Part shown: one piece after another, positions 45,408-55,661 of the stretch | Numbering within the stretch: position 1 is the first letter of the stretch | Layout: each line of letters starts with the position of its first letter | From: Zygnema cylindricum | Taxonomy: Eukaryota > Streptophyta > Zygnematophyceae > Zygnematales > Zygnemataceae | Direction of reading: 5' to 3' | DNA length: 64,000 nt | NCBI GenBank assembly: GCA_037447655.1 | Contig: JBBHKE010000990.1 | Span: 126,001 to 190,000, forward strand | Translations under genes and position numbers: made by a program | Notes under the pieces: model-generated | What the model saw: the letters and a program-made list of their open reading frames with translations, nothing else | What the model was told of the DNA's origin: nothing | Databases searched by the model: none

Positions 45408-45845
45408 TGTTGTGTATCGGCAATAAACTTATCGCGATGAAACCGCTAACGATAATTATCGGTTAAGGGCGTCGATATATCTCTTCGAGATCAACAAATT
45501 CAGTATCGTCGATAAGTAGAAAAAAATATAATACGATACATAATAACACTTTATAATATATTGTGTTATATTACTGACGTTATATAGAGTGGCATGCCAC
45601 CTATGACAATTTGTTCCGTACTCTTGAACACCAAGAGTTCAGGACGAGCAGCTATCCGTATAATTGTACAAAACAAAGAGTACAATTATCGTTGATAAAT
45701 ATCAATACAACTGTTATTTTGATAAAAAAAAAATATTCGCAGTTTTATTAAATAACACTGGAAATAATTGTGCCTATATATCGAGTTATCGGTAAGCTAA
45801 GAAAACGAACAAATCGGTTATTGGCCAAACCTTACTTATACACAA
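45408..45845 (+). mobile_element. TIR element (TGTTGTGTATCGG family), copy 2
   Basis: Starts TGTTGTGTATCGGCAA and ends CTTACTTATACACAA (diverged inverse). Closely parallels the copy at 46081: TAATTATCGGTTA, GATATATC, CAACAAATTC, GTGGCATGCCAC. No coding capacity. Confidence 0.65.
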
Positions 45846-45858
45846 AAGTACTAAGTAG

Positions 45859-46079
45859 TACACCGTTTATCGCTATTAGTGTTCATATATTTTTCGCCAC
45901 TTAAAAACATGTTTTTCTTTACAAACTTGCCAGATTATGGATCTGACGATTGCAATTTAAATTTATGATTCTCACCCACTAATTTGCGGTCTCCATTTGA
46001 AAATCCGACAAGTGTGTACGAAAATAAAATGTTGTAAGGGGCGAAAACATTACTAACATTAACAACCATGCACGGTGTG
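45859..46079 (+). mobile_element. TIR element (TACACCG family), copy at 45.9 kb
   Basis: Starts TACACCGTTTATCGCTATTAG and ends with diverged CATGCACGGTGT. Internal arms match the 14.5-kb copies (TTTTCGCCACTTAAAAACAT; AAATGTTGTAAGGGGCG). Inserted between two copies of the TGTTGTGTATCGG family. Confidence 0.7.
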
Positions 46080-46080
46080 G

Positions 46081-46550
46081 TGTCGTGTATCGGTAAAAAA
46101 ACTGAAAACTTATCGCAATAAAATCGTTACCGATTGTTATCGGTTATCGAACAGCGAGGGGTCCCGATATATCGCTCTGAGACCAACAAATTCCTTATTA
46201 GCGATAAGTGTACAAAAGTATAATACGTTGTATAACAATATTTTATAACATACTTTATAATATTTTCAATATACATAACCTGGCATGCCACACATGACAA
46301 CCAGACCCATACTTCACATAACAAAAGAACATGAGTTCAAAACAACGAGATAAACGATACAAGTGTATGGTATAAACAGTTCAATTGTCCCCGAGAGTTA
46401 TCAAACCGATGTCATCGCAATAAAAAACCAATAATATCCGTTTTTCATCGTGATTACCCTGTAATGATATATTGTGCCACTATATCGATTATCGGTATGT
46501 CAAAACATAAGACATGTTAGTTATCGACAAATGGCTACCGACACACAACA
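46081..46550 (+). mobile_element. TIR element (TGTTGTGTATCGG family), copy 3
   Basis: Starts TGTCGTGTATCGGTAA and ends CTACCGACACACAACA. Same order of internal words as copy 2 (TATCGGTTATCGAAC, GTCCCGATATATCG, GACCAACAAATTCC, CTGGCATGCCAC). Confidence 0.7.
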
Positions 46551-46561
46551 CTACAAGTTCG

Positions 46562-46690
46562 TACACCGTCGATTGTTGTTAGTGTTAATAACACTAGTTT
46601 GACGTCCCAAAATTTGACCTTTTAACTTCAAATATAATATATAAAAAACTTTTTTTTTCACAATAATGCATGTAAATTTTAATTATTGCC
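46562..46690 (+). mobile_element. Truncated TACACCG-family element
   Basis: Left end TACACCGTCGATTGTTGTTAG, then GACGTCCCAAAATTTGACC and AATATAATA, as in the 27382 element. No matching right end was found. Confidence 0.5.
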
Positions 46691-47242
46691 AATTACTTTA
46701 ATTTGGAATTTTTTAAGATAATTTAGTGTACAAAATGTGTCAATCTGTATAGAAATGGCTTGCTGTTCCGTAAAATAAAACAAAAAGTGTGTCAGGTAAT
46801 GGCGTCCACAAGGGAAAGTGAGTGCGTCAATAAGCGATAGCCAACTCATAGGTTCCTAGTAATGAATACATGCGTGCGAACCTCTTCTCACATGTTCAAA
46901 CGTCGACTATGTAAACACTTAAGTACAATAATGTTATGTATGAAGAGCCCCTTGCCGAATTTCCATATGCACCTTTTTTGGCGTATCGATAGTTGATAAA
47001 TATTGGTTCGTACTTCGTACGTACGGTTCCCTATTCATCACTAAAGTGAAGTTTTGGTTTAGTGTGTTGCCGTGATTTTCATTTTGGGTTTGGGTGCTTT
47101 TATTTTACTTGCCATATCTATGTTTTCACGTTGTTTTTTTTTTGTTTTTTATTACCCTACTTGTAGTTTTTCAGTTTTGGCCTTACCACCCCTTTTGTTC
47201 CATCAGACTCAAATGGTTTACTATCGTGCTTTTTAATTTATC
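46691..47242. other. Non-coding, no gene recognised
   Basis: AT-rich spacer ahead of element D. No ORF or repeat ends recognised. Confidence 0.4.
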
Positions 47243-48244
47243 TGTTGAAATAAGTAGTTTTTGTATTTTCTAGTTTAAAATAAATTAGCGGAAACATATA
47301 TATGAATTGATGGCAACCTGCTTCCATCTCTTCTCTCTTTCCCCCATACTTGTTGTAGTCACTGAAGGAGAGAGAGAGCGATGGAGCCATGGCTGTCTCA
47401 GCTCCATAGGAAGGACTAAAGAGTGACTTAAGTCACTCTCAACAAAAAGGTTGAGTCCGGTAGGACTCGAACCCCCGACCGGTAGAGGGCGGCATAGCCG
47501 TTAGCTCTAACCAGTCTGTCGTAGAAGTCCGTTAGATGATATAGGGTTTCATTCATATATAAACTATTGTATAGTACCGAAATGATCTAACTGGAATATG
47601 AAACGAAACGAACATAGAACTTGTTAAGGTTTAGTGCGAACGTCATTTCGCACGAAACAAATGAAACAGACACTTTGAACGGTCGACATTTAATGTCGGA
47701 TTTGATCCGACGGCGCACGTCGTCGCCGAGATCGCGGAATGGTCACTTTGGATTTTATGGACGTGGCATGACGTGGCGCCGCGTGGAAGGATGACATTCG
47801 GTCGCGGGAATTCCGGAGGAAATACGGACAAGTGGAAAAATGACACGCGTCCATTCAAGAGCCTTGTTGTACACCGGCCGTACAGAAAGTACATCGGCCA
47901 TAGTACCTTTCTGTACTTTACAGTAATACGATTGGTTCGTACTTTAGTAGATAGGGGTTGTGAGAGGGATTTAGGACTTAGGAAATATTTGGTAGATAGA
48001 CACCTCTCTCTAAGAGAGCTTTGTATAAATTGGCATTTTTGCCGGCTCATAACTTATCGCCTGGTTGGCCGTTTTCAGTGATTCTTTTTGCTACGGAATC
48101 AGGGGAGTCCAGGCTACACAGGGGTGCAGTCAAATTGTCACTTTGCCTTCTGGGGCAGAAGTGGTCGTGGCTTAAAGTGGGTTAGTTAAATACCATCTAG
48201 AGGCTTCCTGTATTCTGTAGTCCAATGGAGGACACAGAATTGCA
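47243..48244 (+). repeat. 5' LTR of element D
   Basis: TGTTGAAATAAG to GAATTGCA. Its 5' part is most like the LTR piece at 19590-20215 (GAGTGACTTAAGTCACTC, CAACAAAAAGGTTGAGTCC). Contains CCGTACAGAAAGTAC (47878) and TAGGACTTAGG (47968). The gag ATG (48225) lies 20 bases before the LTR end. Confidence 0.8.
47444..47525 (-). other. tRNA-like module in LTR (type 1)
   Basis: On the minus strand: A-box-like ACTGGTTAGAGCTAACGG, B box GGTTCGAGTCC, then a T5 run (AAAAA on plus at 47444-47448). It reads like a tRNA body of about 70 bases, but acceptor pairing is weak. Antisense to the LTR, as in all other copies. Confidence 0.55.
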
Positions 48245-51200
48245 GGTTATGGGCCCACCCTCTAGGGTGCCCACCTTCAATGGATCTGGGTTCATCTATT
48301 GGGAAGCCATGATGATGGGAGCTTTGAATGAAAAACGATACTGGGGTATCGTCAGTGGACAAGTGAAACGTCCACCTTCAGGAACTCCACCAGGATTTGG
48401 GGGAGTAAGGTTTTCTGCAACAACGGCTGCCTCAGCGGAGGAGGCAGATGATGGGGACAGCAGTGTGTCCGAAAAGGAGAAAGGGAAGGAGACACCCCTC
48501 ACTCCTATTGCCACAGTATCGAGAACGGCGACCGTGAAGACCGTGGAGAACGATACTCAAATGTGGGAGGATGTAAACATGGTTGCCAAGAACTTCATTT
48601 TGAGGCACCTCACTCAAGGTTTGGCCACTCCTCATCTTCACATTTACAAGGCCGAGGAATTGTGGGAGAGTTTGGTGGAGATTTATAGAGCTGGAACTAT
48701 TCAGGAGCTCCAGTTGGCTGAGCAAAAACTATTGAGTTACACTTACAAATGAAGAAAGATGTTAGATTACTGTAATGATTTTTCTTGTTTGTATATGGAA
48801 ATGGAAAGTGCCGGGTGGACAGGTACAATGAAAATGAAAGTGAACACCCTTATCATGAAATTTCCAGATGAGTTCGAAAATATAGTGTACCGAGTACAGG
48901 GAATGCCTGATAGTTCATGGAAATGGAACACAGTAGTCAGGATGATACTTGTGCAGGAAAACACAATAGAGATTAGGAGAGGAGGAAAGAGCATTCAAGC
49001 TCTAGCAGCAGGAGGGGACCGATGGGGGAAGGATCCGAAGAAACCTTATAGAGGGGAAAGAGATAATTCTGGGGGACAGAGGCCCCCAAAGGGTCTTTGT
49101 CATTATTGCAAAAAGCCGGGACACTTTATTGCAGATTGTGTCAAGTTGTCGGAGCTGAGGCTCCAAGAAAACCGTGGAGGGGGTTCTTCCGGAGGGAAGA
49201 AAAAGGCACTTGTGGTTTCAAAAGTGCCAGGAGAAACCGAGGATGAGTCATCTGAGGAGGATGGGGAGCTTCTTCTTGACGAGAGTCTGGAGGAGAAGGA
49301 GATCCCTCGGAGGCAGAAGTGTGCCCTTGGAGCAATTCGGGAAGCTCCACAGGAAGGATGGATCATCGACTTTGGTGCATCCATGCATATGTGTCGTGAT
49401 AAAGAACTCTTCACTAAACTACGAAAGATTCCTACTGTAGAGATAGAGTATGGGGATGGGAGAGTGGTTACTACAGATCTAGTGGGATTAGTAGATCTAA
49501 AAGTCTTAGTGGAGGGTAAGACCTCTATACTTACATTCTTAGATGTACTTTACATTCCTCAACTGAGTAAAAATCTTGTCTCTACGTCTGTGTTAGATGA
49601 CAAAGAGTTTGATACCTTCACCAGAAAGGGAGTCTTTACAGCTAAGTATGGGAATGAAGTTTACTTCACAGCAGATAAGGGTAGCCAAGGAATGTTTAGG
49701 CTTAACTTGAGTAATGAAAAAAAGAATGCTTACTATGTTGGTGTTCCTAAGGTGATGATTTGGCATAAGCGGTTGGGGCATGTGCATTTTGATAGGTTAA
49801 GGGAAATGAAAAAGCTTGGGGTAGTAGATGGCATTCAGTTTGGGGATAATGAAATGATGGATGATTGTAGTGGTTGTGCTCAAGGTAAGGCTCACAGACT
49901 TCCCTTTCCCAAAGCCGCCACATATAGAGGTGAGAAAGTGTTAGATTTGCTCCACACAGATATTTGGGGACCTGCAAAAGTACCTTCGTTTGGAGGAAAG
50001 AGGTTTATGATGACAATAACTGATGATTGGTCTATATACTCTAGAGTCTACTTTCTGAAAAATAAGTCTGAAGCATCCACTTACTTCAAAGAATATAAAG
50101 CCTGGAGTGAGAAGTTGCATGAAACCCCTATTAAGAGGATAAGGAGTGATAATGGGGGGGAATATACCTCTAACCAGTTTGAGGAATATCCGAGAGATGA
50201 GGGAGTGCAACACCAGAAAATTGTACCATATAACCCGGAACAAAATGGGGTAGCTGAGAGGTTGAATGGAACACTAGGAGATAGTGCATGCAGTATGTTG
50301 GCAGACAAGAAAATAGGAAAGAGATTTTGGGCAGAGGCAATGAACTGTGCCAACTATATTAAGAATAGAGTCCTTACCTCAGCTGTAAAGGGAGTCACAC
50401 CTTATGAGAGATGGGTTGGAAGGAAACCAGATATCTCACACCTTAAAGTATTTGGTAGCCAAGTTTACAGTCTTGACACGGATAGGAAAAACTGGAAACT
50501 AGATGCTAAGGGAAAACCTGAATACTTTGTGGGATATGATGAGGATGTTAAGGGATATAGAGTCTATGACTTAGCAAAGAAAGATATCATTCTGGTCAAA
50601 CACTTAGTTGTCATAGATGAAGGGAAGTCATTTGACCCCTTCAAATATACAAAGAAGATAAGGATCAGATTTGAGTCCGAAAGTGAGGAGAACTTGATCG
50701 TTCCCGAAAAGGACATGGGTAAAACCGTGATTACAGATTCAGGGGAGATCCAAGATACAGGAGACTCAACGGAAACCTTGCATACTCCTATGGACTTCGA
50801 GGAGATAGAAGAGGCAGGACAAGAACCGGTTTCCATGGACAGGGGAGCCGATGAGACAGTGAGAAGAAATCCACGAGAACCACCTATTCCGGCCGCAGAT
50901 TTTGAGGGAGGGAGAAGAAGCAGCAAAAGGCTTCAAGAGAAACAAGTTAACAACAAGGTAACTAAACTGTCTCACCCGGATGAACCTCAAACATATAGAG
51001 AGCAAATGAACTGCCCGGAAAGAAACCGGTGGAAGACGACCATCAATGAAGAGATGGTTTCAATCATGGCGGTTGATACATGGGAGTTGGTGGACTGTCC
51101 ACCCGATCGAAAACCAATTGGATGTAAGTGAGTTTTCAAATTAAAACTGAATCCGAACAATACCATTGAGCGGTATAAGGCCTGGTTAGTGGCAAAAGGT

Positions 51201-51629
51201 TTTACCCAGAAAGAGGGAGTAGACTACGAAGAAACCTTTGCTTTGGTCGTCCGATTTCCCTCGGTCCGGATACTTCTCGGTCTAGCAGCAGCAGAAGACA
51301 TGGAAGTACACCAAATGGACATCATCAAAACAGCCTTCTTGCATGAAGAATTAGAGGAGGAGATCTTCATACGACAACTGGAAGGATTCGTGGAACTAGG
51401 AGAGAGAGGTAAGGTATGCCGGCTAAACAAATCTCTCTATGGTTTGAAACAGGCGCCCAGACAATGGAACAAGAAACTTGATGAGTTCCTTACCGGTCTG
51501 GGATACATCCGGATCAGTTCAGATCCTTCAATTTATGTTTTTGAAGATGAAGAAGGTGTCACCTTTATTGCAATTTACGTTGATGATTTGCTTGTTTTGA
51601 GTAAGTCAATGAAGAAATCAACAAACTAA
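48225..51629 (+). pseudogene. Element D gag-pol polyprotein (two nonsense codons)
   Basis: One reading frame from 48225 to 51629, interrupted only by TGA at 48750 (a Gly codon in element C) and TGA at 51129 (the Trp of KWVFK). Domains: UBN2-type gag (residues ~1-260), CCHC knuckle CHYCKKPGHFIADC, protease (WIIDFGASMHMC; the usual Ser after Asp is Phe), GAG-pre-integrase (HKRLGHVHFDRLREM, CSGCAQGKAHRLPFP), integrase core with all three acidic residues (TDIWGP, RSDNGGEY, VAERLNG), then RT (DIIKTAFLHEELEEE, SLYGLKQAPRQWN, YVDD at 51577-51588). A 1-base loss near 51611 ends the frame. Confidence 0.9.
48245..48257 (+). other. Half-tRNA primer-binding site, element D
   Basis: GGTTATGGGCCCA directly after the LTR end, inside gag. 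Complementary to the initiator tRNA-Met anticodon region. Identical to the sites in element C and also present after the 3' LTR (53610-53622). Confidence 0.65.
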
Positions 51630-51655
51630 AAATAGATCTAAAGGGAAGATTTGAA

Positions 51656-52600
51656 ATGAAGGACATGGGGGAGGCAAGATATATTCTGGGAAAACAAGTA
51701 GAGAGAGATAGAAAAAAGAGAACAATTGGACTAAATCAGAAAGAGGCAATTGGAAATATGTTGGAAAAATTTCAGATGGACAAAGCCAACAGCTGTACAA
51801 CTCCCATGGATCTAAAGAAGGGAAGTGAGGGGAGTGAGGAAGGAGACATCCTAATTCTAGATGATGAACTAGGTCCAGAAAAAAAGAAGTTTATGCATAC
51901 TATCCCATGCAGACAGGTAGAGGGCAGTCTGATTTATTTTATGAATTGTACCAGACCGGGTTTGGCAGCAGTTGTAGGAGTGCTAAGTAGGAGTCTGAAT
52001 GCTCCTACCAAAAGGGATTAGGAAGCAGCTAAGAGGGTCCTCAGATATCTCATAAGAACTAGGGATCTATGGCTGCATCTGGGTGGGGAAAATACTGACA
52101 TCACCACTTGGAGTGATGCCAGCTATGGGGATGCTCCGATGAGAAAATGTACATCTGGATATGTGTTGTATGTGGGGAATGGTGCTGGATATGTGTTGTA
52201 TGTGGGGAATGGTGCTTGTTGCTGGAGCAGTAAGCAAGAAAAGGTCATTGCTCAGTCCACCATGGAGGCAGAGTATATGGCATCTTGCTTTGCTGTGAAG
52301 GAATTGATGTGGGTCAAATCTTTGCTTAATGAATTGGGGCATCTTAAGAGTGGAATTCAAAAAATATTCTGTGATAATCAACCAGCAATTGCAATTGCTA
52401 CTAATCCCTAACTTCAATTTAAAGAAAAGCACATGGATATCAGACTTAACTTTGTTAGGGAAAAGGTGGAGAACAAAATAATAAGTCTAGAATATAGACC
52501 AGACAGTGAGATGGTGGCAGACATGATGACAAAGCGTGTGCCCTCTCCTAAATATTTTTTTTGCAGAGAGAAGTGTGGACTTAAACGTAAAAGTAACTAG
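51656..52600 (+). pseudogene. Element D end of RT and RNase H
   Basis: Continues the polyprotein in another frame: DMGEARYILGKQVERDRKKR, GSLIYFMNCTRPGLAAVVGV, a TAG at 52019 (Trp expected before EAAKRVLRYL), then WSDASYGDAPMRKCTSGYVL, STMEAEYMASCFAVKELMW and CDNQPAIAIATNP. The catalytic residues (D in SDASYGD, E in TMEAEY, D in CDNQ) are kept. A 30-base tandem duplication (52157-52186 and 52187-52216) repeats GYVLYVGNGA. A TAA follows at 52409, and the tail reads KHMDIRLNFVREKV and ADMMTKRVPSPKY. Confidence 0.85.
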
Positions 52601-52601
52601 A

Positions 52602-52613
52602 AAATAAAGGGAG
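52602..52613 (+). other. Polypurine tract, element D
   Basis: AAATAAAGGGAG immediately before TGTTGAAATT. Similar to AAAATAAGGGGAG in element C. Confidence 0.65.
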
Positions 52614-53609
52614 TGTTGAAATTAAAACTTTTCTTATGTATTTTCAAGGTTTCTTAATTGATCTAAAATGAGGAGGAAAGAGCAGAGGCAGCCTGTTTCT
52701 AACATCTCTCTCTGACCCCCATACTTGCCGTAGTCATTGAAAGCTGGAGAGGAAGCTAGAACCATGGCTGCCTATGCTTCCCCTAGAATCAGAGGGCAAC
52801 CCTTTTAGTAAACTTACCAAAAAGGATTGACGGACCCAGGATTTCATCCTCCTACCTACCGTCCGTCTAAGTAGCCTAGTATCGTTACCATGTAGCCTAA
52901 CACTTGTGTCGAAGTATATAGGGTACGATATCTATTTATCAGTATGGAAATATAGAAGTTCATTTAACTGACGAACGGACCACAATAACATAGAGATATT
53001 TGGATAGAGTTACATCGAAAATACTACTTGTATTTTAACGGCCCTGAATTAAGACCGATATTTATCGAACGGCAGAGGAAGAAGTCGGCATCACGCAATG
53101 GACGATTTGGCGGTTTGTGGTCATCGCCACACCAGGTGACACGTGGCAACATGACATTGGATAGCAGCATCTTCGGACATAACATGGCAAACTCGGATAT
53201 GGCAAGCGTCGTCTTCTTGGCCATGTCGTACAATGGCCGTACAGAAAGTGCTCCGGACCAAATACCTTTTTGTACTATACAGTGATTGAATTGGCTCCGT
53301 ACTTTAGTGGTAGAGGGATTAGAGAGGGGTTTAGGACTTAGGCGAACTAGAAGTAGCCGCCTCTCTCCCAGAGAGCTCCTAAAAATAGGTTATCTTTGAC
53401 CATTGATAATTTACTGCTCAGGGGAGCAAATTCAAGAATTATTTTTGTAGTAGACTCAAGGGAGTTCGCTCTTCTAAGGGCTACAGTATGGTCAGTCTGT
53501 ATTCTGTCAAGGTGTCAATAATACTCATACAAAGACTAAGGGATTGAGGCTATCGTATGGGCTTCTGGTAAGCTGCCTACTCTGAGTAACAATGGAGGTC
53601 TCAGAGTTA
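52614..53609 (+). repeat. 3' LTR of element D (different subfamily)
   Basis: TGTTGAAATTAAAAC to GAGTTACA. Its 3' half resembles the LTR piece at 18950-19585 (GGCGGTTTGTGGTCATCGCCAC). Its tRNA-like module and neighbouring TAGTAAAC segment resemble element C's LTR rather than D's own 5' LTR. Contains the gag ATG (53591). Confidence 0.75.
52819..52905 (-). other. tRNA-like module in LTR (type 2, decayed)
   Basis: On the minus strand: A-box-like ACATGGTAACGATAC, 3' half AGGATGAAATCCTGGGTCCGTC (as in the C modules), and a T5 run (plus 52819-52823). The B box is altered (GGATGAAATCC). Antisense to the LTR. Confidence 0.45.
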
Positions 53610-53660
53610 CAGGTTATGGGCCCACCCTCTAGGGTGCCCACATTCAACACATTGGGAACA
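53610..53660 (+). pseudogene. Gag start after D's 3' LTR
   Basis: PBS GGTTATGGGCCCA, then CCCTCTAGGGTGCCCACATTCAA, matching the internal start of element D at 48245. Homology fades after about 45-50 bases. As with element C, an LTR is followed by a truncated second internal region. Confidence 0.7.
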
Positions 53661-53769
53661 TAGGGGACGAAAGCCTCTTTTAGTCGGCAATAACGGAACT
53701 GAACTTAATTAAATGCTTGTCTCCTCAAGTTTCAACACTAATAAAACACTGTTACAACATTATAAATAG

Positions 53770-55661
53770 TGTTGTGTATCGGTAAAATATTATCGCGATA
53801 ACACTGATACTGATAGTTATCGGTTATCGAACGGTCAGAGGTCCCGATATATCGGTCGGAGTCGAACAAATTCCATATCGGCGATAACTTAAAAAATATA
53901 TAGTACGCATACTATAGTACTTTGTAATATACTGTTTTACATAATTTATATTATATAGCGTGGAATGCCACGTCTAGCAATCTGTTGCGTATCGATTTAA
54001 TTGATTATTATTCCGGACAGCGCATCACGTAAACGTAGACAAATTTAAAATAAAACTTTATAGTTCTAAAACTATACTACAGAAACAAAAAAATAAAATT
54101 CATTGTAAAATTCGAGAATCAAACTTTTTAAAAAAGAAAACGAACAGACGAACAGAGCAGACTGAACTGTCGATGTCCAATTCGTACAAATTTGAACTTT
54201 TTTACGAAAACTACGTAGTATTCGTCTTTTTTATACTTTTTGTAAAATTTGTGTGAATTTTGCTGTACGGCCATGTACAAAAACGTACGAAAAGCGTAAT
54301 CTGAGAAAATCCTTAAAAATCTTAAAAAGTACGGAAATTTATCAAAAATGTACGAAATTGTATGTAAGTGTACCCTAAAAAACCTACTAGTACGGAATAT
54401 CGTTGGCAGCCGTACTGAAATAAAAATAAACTTACGGTAATGTACCTTGGAAACCCTAAAAAATCCCGTAAAATAGCCCTAAAATGTACGAACTGTTATT
54501 CTGAAACAACTGCTGGCACTGAAGATGAAGAAGATGCAGCAGTAGTCATCGTAGAACAAATCAAGAGAGGAAGCTTCCACAAATACGGATGGCTGAACAG
54601 CAACTTTGATAGACTATAACTTTCAGAAAAACGCTTCAATCGTCCTGAAAATTTACCACAGTGTAGATAACATATAAAGAAACACACACACCAAATTTCA
54701 ATCAATTCCGCTCACAAGTCTGTGAGATATGTAGAAATGAAATTACATAAAACTGAGTGTACAGTTTTCATATCATTTGTTCCTAAAAAAATCAAATTCA
54801 CTAAGTCTTACTTCTATACACCGAAACTACACTAAGCTGTACGGAGGCATTCCAGCCGTACATCTAACATTCTACCGCAACAAATAATTCACTATGAACA
54901 AAGTTCTATTCTACCAAATGTTTACACCGAAATTCAGACAACGTAAAGTGATAATGATCTAGTCACACCTCGTCACTATTTGTTGGCAGCGGCTGTCAGC
55001 GGTCCGATTAGAGGATTTGGCACCGTAGAACTGACTTCACGAAGTCCCGTGGTCCTACCGAATTTCCGTACGTCCACGGAGGACATACTCACGCATTCTC
55101 CCAAGTGACGACGCGTGTCCCAAGTGTGAATGAACCGTGAACTCCCAACTTCACTGTCACACTAATTTTGGTAAGTACTGAACCAAACTCAGCCAAAAAT
55201 AGCTTGTCCTGAACAGCTCTCTCTCCCTCACAGCTGAGGCATAGAGAGGACTAAAGCTTTCTAAAAACAACACGAACAACGACGGACACTGGACGTAATT
55301 GTAAAAATATTGTACAGGTAAAAAGTAAGGTACGCATTTTATTTCCTTTTCATCATCGTTTGATGCGTACCGTACATAGTATTCGTTAGTTTATACCGTG
55401 CGTAATATGCGCACGGGACATCTATGGACCGAACACCTTTGTCAGACTGCCGCCATTTACATCCACCATATTTATCTGTACGGTCCGTACAATTATCGTC
55501 GATATTATCGATATCGGTATTATCGCCAATAATAACCGATAATTATCGGTTATTTATCAACGATAACACCGATGGCCATATATCGTACCAATATATCAAT
55601 TATCGGGTACTCGAAAAAAGGTCCATTTCGGTTATCGGCAAATCCTTACCGATACACAACA
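53770..55661 (+). mobile_element. TIR element (TGTTGTGTATCGG family), interrupted copy
   Basis: Starts TGTTGTGTATCGGTAAAATATTATCG and ends CCTTACCGATACACAACA, the best-preserved ends of this family. The first about 230 bases and last about 190 bases match the copies at 45408 and 46081. The middle (about 54000-55480) is unrelated. Confidence 0.65.
54497..55290 (-). mobile_element. Possible LTR-like insertion in TIR element
   Basis: On the minus strand an ATG at 54549 opens MTTAASSSSSVPAVVSE, like the Ser/Thr-rich gag start inside family A LTRs, and the block ends CAGAATAACA near 54497. The upstream boundary is not resolved. The segment also contains many GTACGG words. A solo LTR is the simplest reading, but support is limited. 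Confidence 0.3.

Larger units (their letters stand above)
47243..53609 (+). mobile_element. Copia element D, near-complete
   Basis: LTR (47243-48244), PBS, gag-pol, purine tract and LTR (52614-53609), all on the plus strand. Both LTRs are about 1 kb, start TGTTGAAAT and end just before GGTTATGGGCCCA. They are strongly diverged from each other and carry different tRNA-like modules, so the element looks chimeric. The gag-pol frame has only a few breaks, making this the best-preserved autonomous-type copy of its family in the window. Confidence 0.85.

Noticed and set aside
48750-51131. TGA read as a sense codon in element D
   Set aside because: Two TGA codons interrupt the frame, but TAG and TAA also occur later and the A2M gene has no in-frame TGA, so ordinary mutation is simpler than code reassignment.
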